A DNA stretch of 64,000 nt from DASSFG01 sp035547915. GTDB taxonomy: Bacteria; Planctomycetota; Planctomycetia; Pirellulales; JAICIG01. The stretch covers positions 247,377 through 311,376 of the forward strand of contig DASZTS010000024.1 in assembly GCA_035547915.1 (NCBI GenBank). The letters are read 5' to 3'. Numbering within the stretch: position 1 is the first letter of the stretch; every line of letters begins with the position of its first letter. This document shows, piece after piece, positions 63,833 through 64,000 of this stretch. A program made the translations under genes and the position numbers. The notes beneath the pieces are model-generated. The model was not told where the DNA came from. It searched no databases and was given only the letters and a program-made list of their open reading frames with translations.

Positions 63833-64000
63833 CTTCATGCGCCGCAGCGCTCGTCGAGGTAACCCAAGTTAGAGAGTTTTGACGTTCGCGAAAGGACTTA
63901 GGTGCGATTTGGGGGTGTTTATTTCACTACATTTGGATGCCGTCGAGCCGGCGGAGCCGGCGTGGTGGCATCAGGCCGAGCCGTTGGAAAATCACGGCCT
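63833..64000 (+). other. Right end of the window, no supportable gene
   Basis: A plus-strand frame from a GTG at 63915 (reading EPAWWHQAEPLENHG near the edge) stays open to the window end, but there is no good ribosome binding site and no known motif. It may be the start of a gene that continues outside. Confidence 0.3.

Overview
The window looks like part of a planctomycete chromosome, probably from the Pirellulales or a related group (inference). The support is the set of lineage-typical genes: two sulfatases, two DUF1559 pseudopilin-like proteins, a PSCyt1/DUF1549/DUF1553 cytochrome, a DUF1501 protein, a Gfo/Idh/MocA oxidoreductase with a Tat-like leader, a secreted PQQ-type propeller, many small secreted or lipoprotein genes, and a giant cell-surface protein with the planctomycete LEPR-like leader. 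Most genes are short operons or single units on both strands. There is no rRNA, CRISPR array, transposase or phage module.

Layout. 1-2309: the start of a trypsin-like protease (minus strand, cut by the window edge) faces a tandem pair of paralogous lipoproteins. 2460-11691: a minus-strand respiratory block. fdhD, a selenocysteine formate dehydrogenase alpha subunit, a four-cluster ferredoxin beta subunit and an NrfD membrane subunit come first. A DUF1348 protein and the cytochrome bd oxidase genes cydA-cydB follow. Together they could carry electrons from formate through quinol to oxygen at low oxygen tension. The alpha subunit is split by an in-frame UGA that I read as selenocysteine, with a bacterial SECIS hairpin just downstream. 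12208-23796: one gene for a protein of about 3860 residues. It joins DUF4214 repeats, Ig-like repeats, an intact vanadium-haloperoxidase-like active site, a matrixin-like zinc protease motif, choice-of-anchor domains, an LVIVD-type propeller and a beta-helix-like tail.

24482-37406: an LRR gene relic, a small lipoprotein, DUF1559 and sulfatase genes, then a plus-strand series of sulfatase, PSCyt1/DUF1549/DUF1553, DUF1501 and a membrane-anchored HEAT-LRR protein. 37963-38094: tRNA-Ser(GGA) with a clear promoter. 38648-50209: a three-module secreted protein (cytochrome c, sugar-dehydrogenase propeller, CehA/McbA-like PHP), a GNAT-like protein overlapping a serine-palmitoyltransferase-like gene, two truncated gene relics, a secreted M49 peptidase, an alpha/beta hydrolase and an SF1 helicase. 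50255-63832: small secreted proteins, a large secreted protein, Gfo/Idh/MocA, P-II (glnB), a polysaccharide deacetylase coupled to an isochorismatase-like protein, a PQQ-like propeller, a DapA-like aldolase, hisB and an S46 dipeptidyl-peptidase.

The most noteworthy item outside the genes is a dispersed element of about 100 bp with nested inverted repeats. There are three nearly complete copies and two degenerate ones, and two of the complete copies are flanked by apparent 3-bp target duplications. It is a candidate non-autonomous mobile element. All calls rest on reading the sequence; no database search was run.
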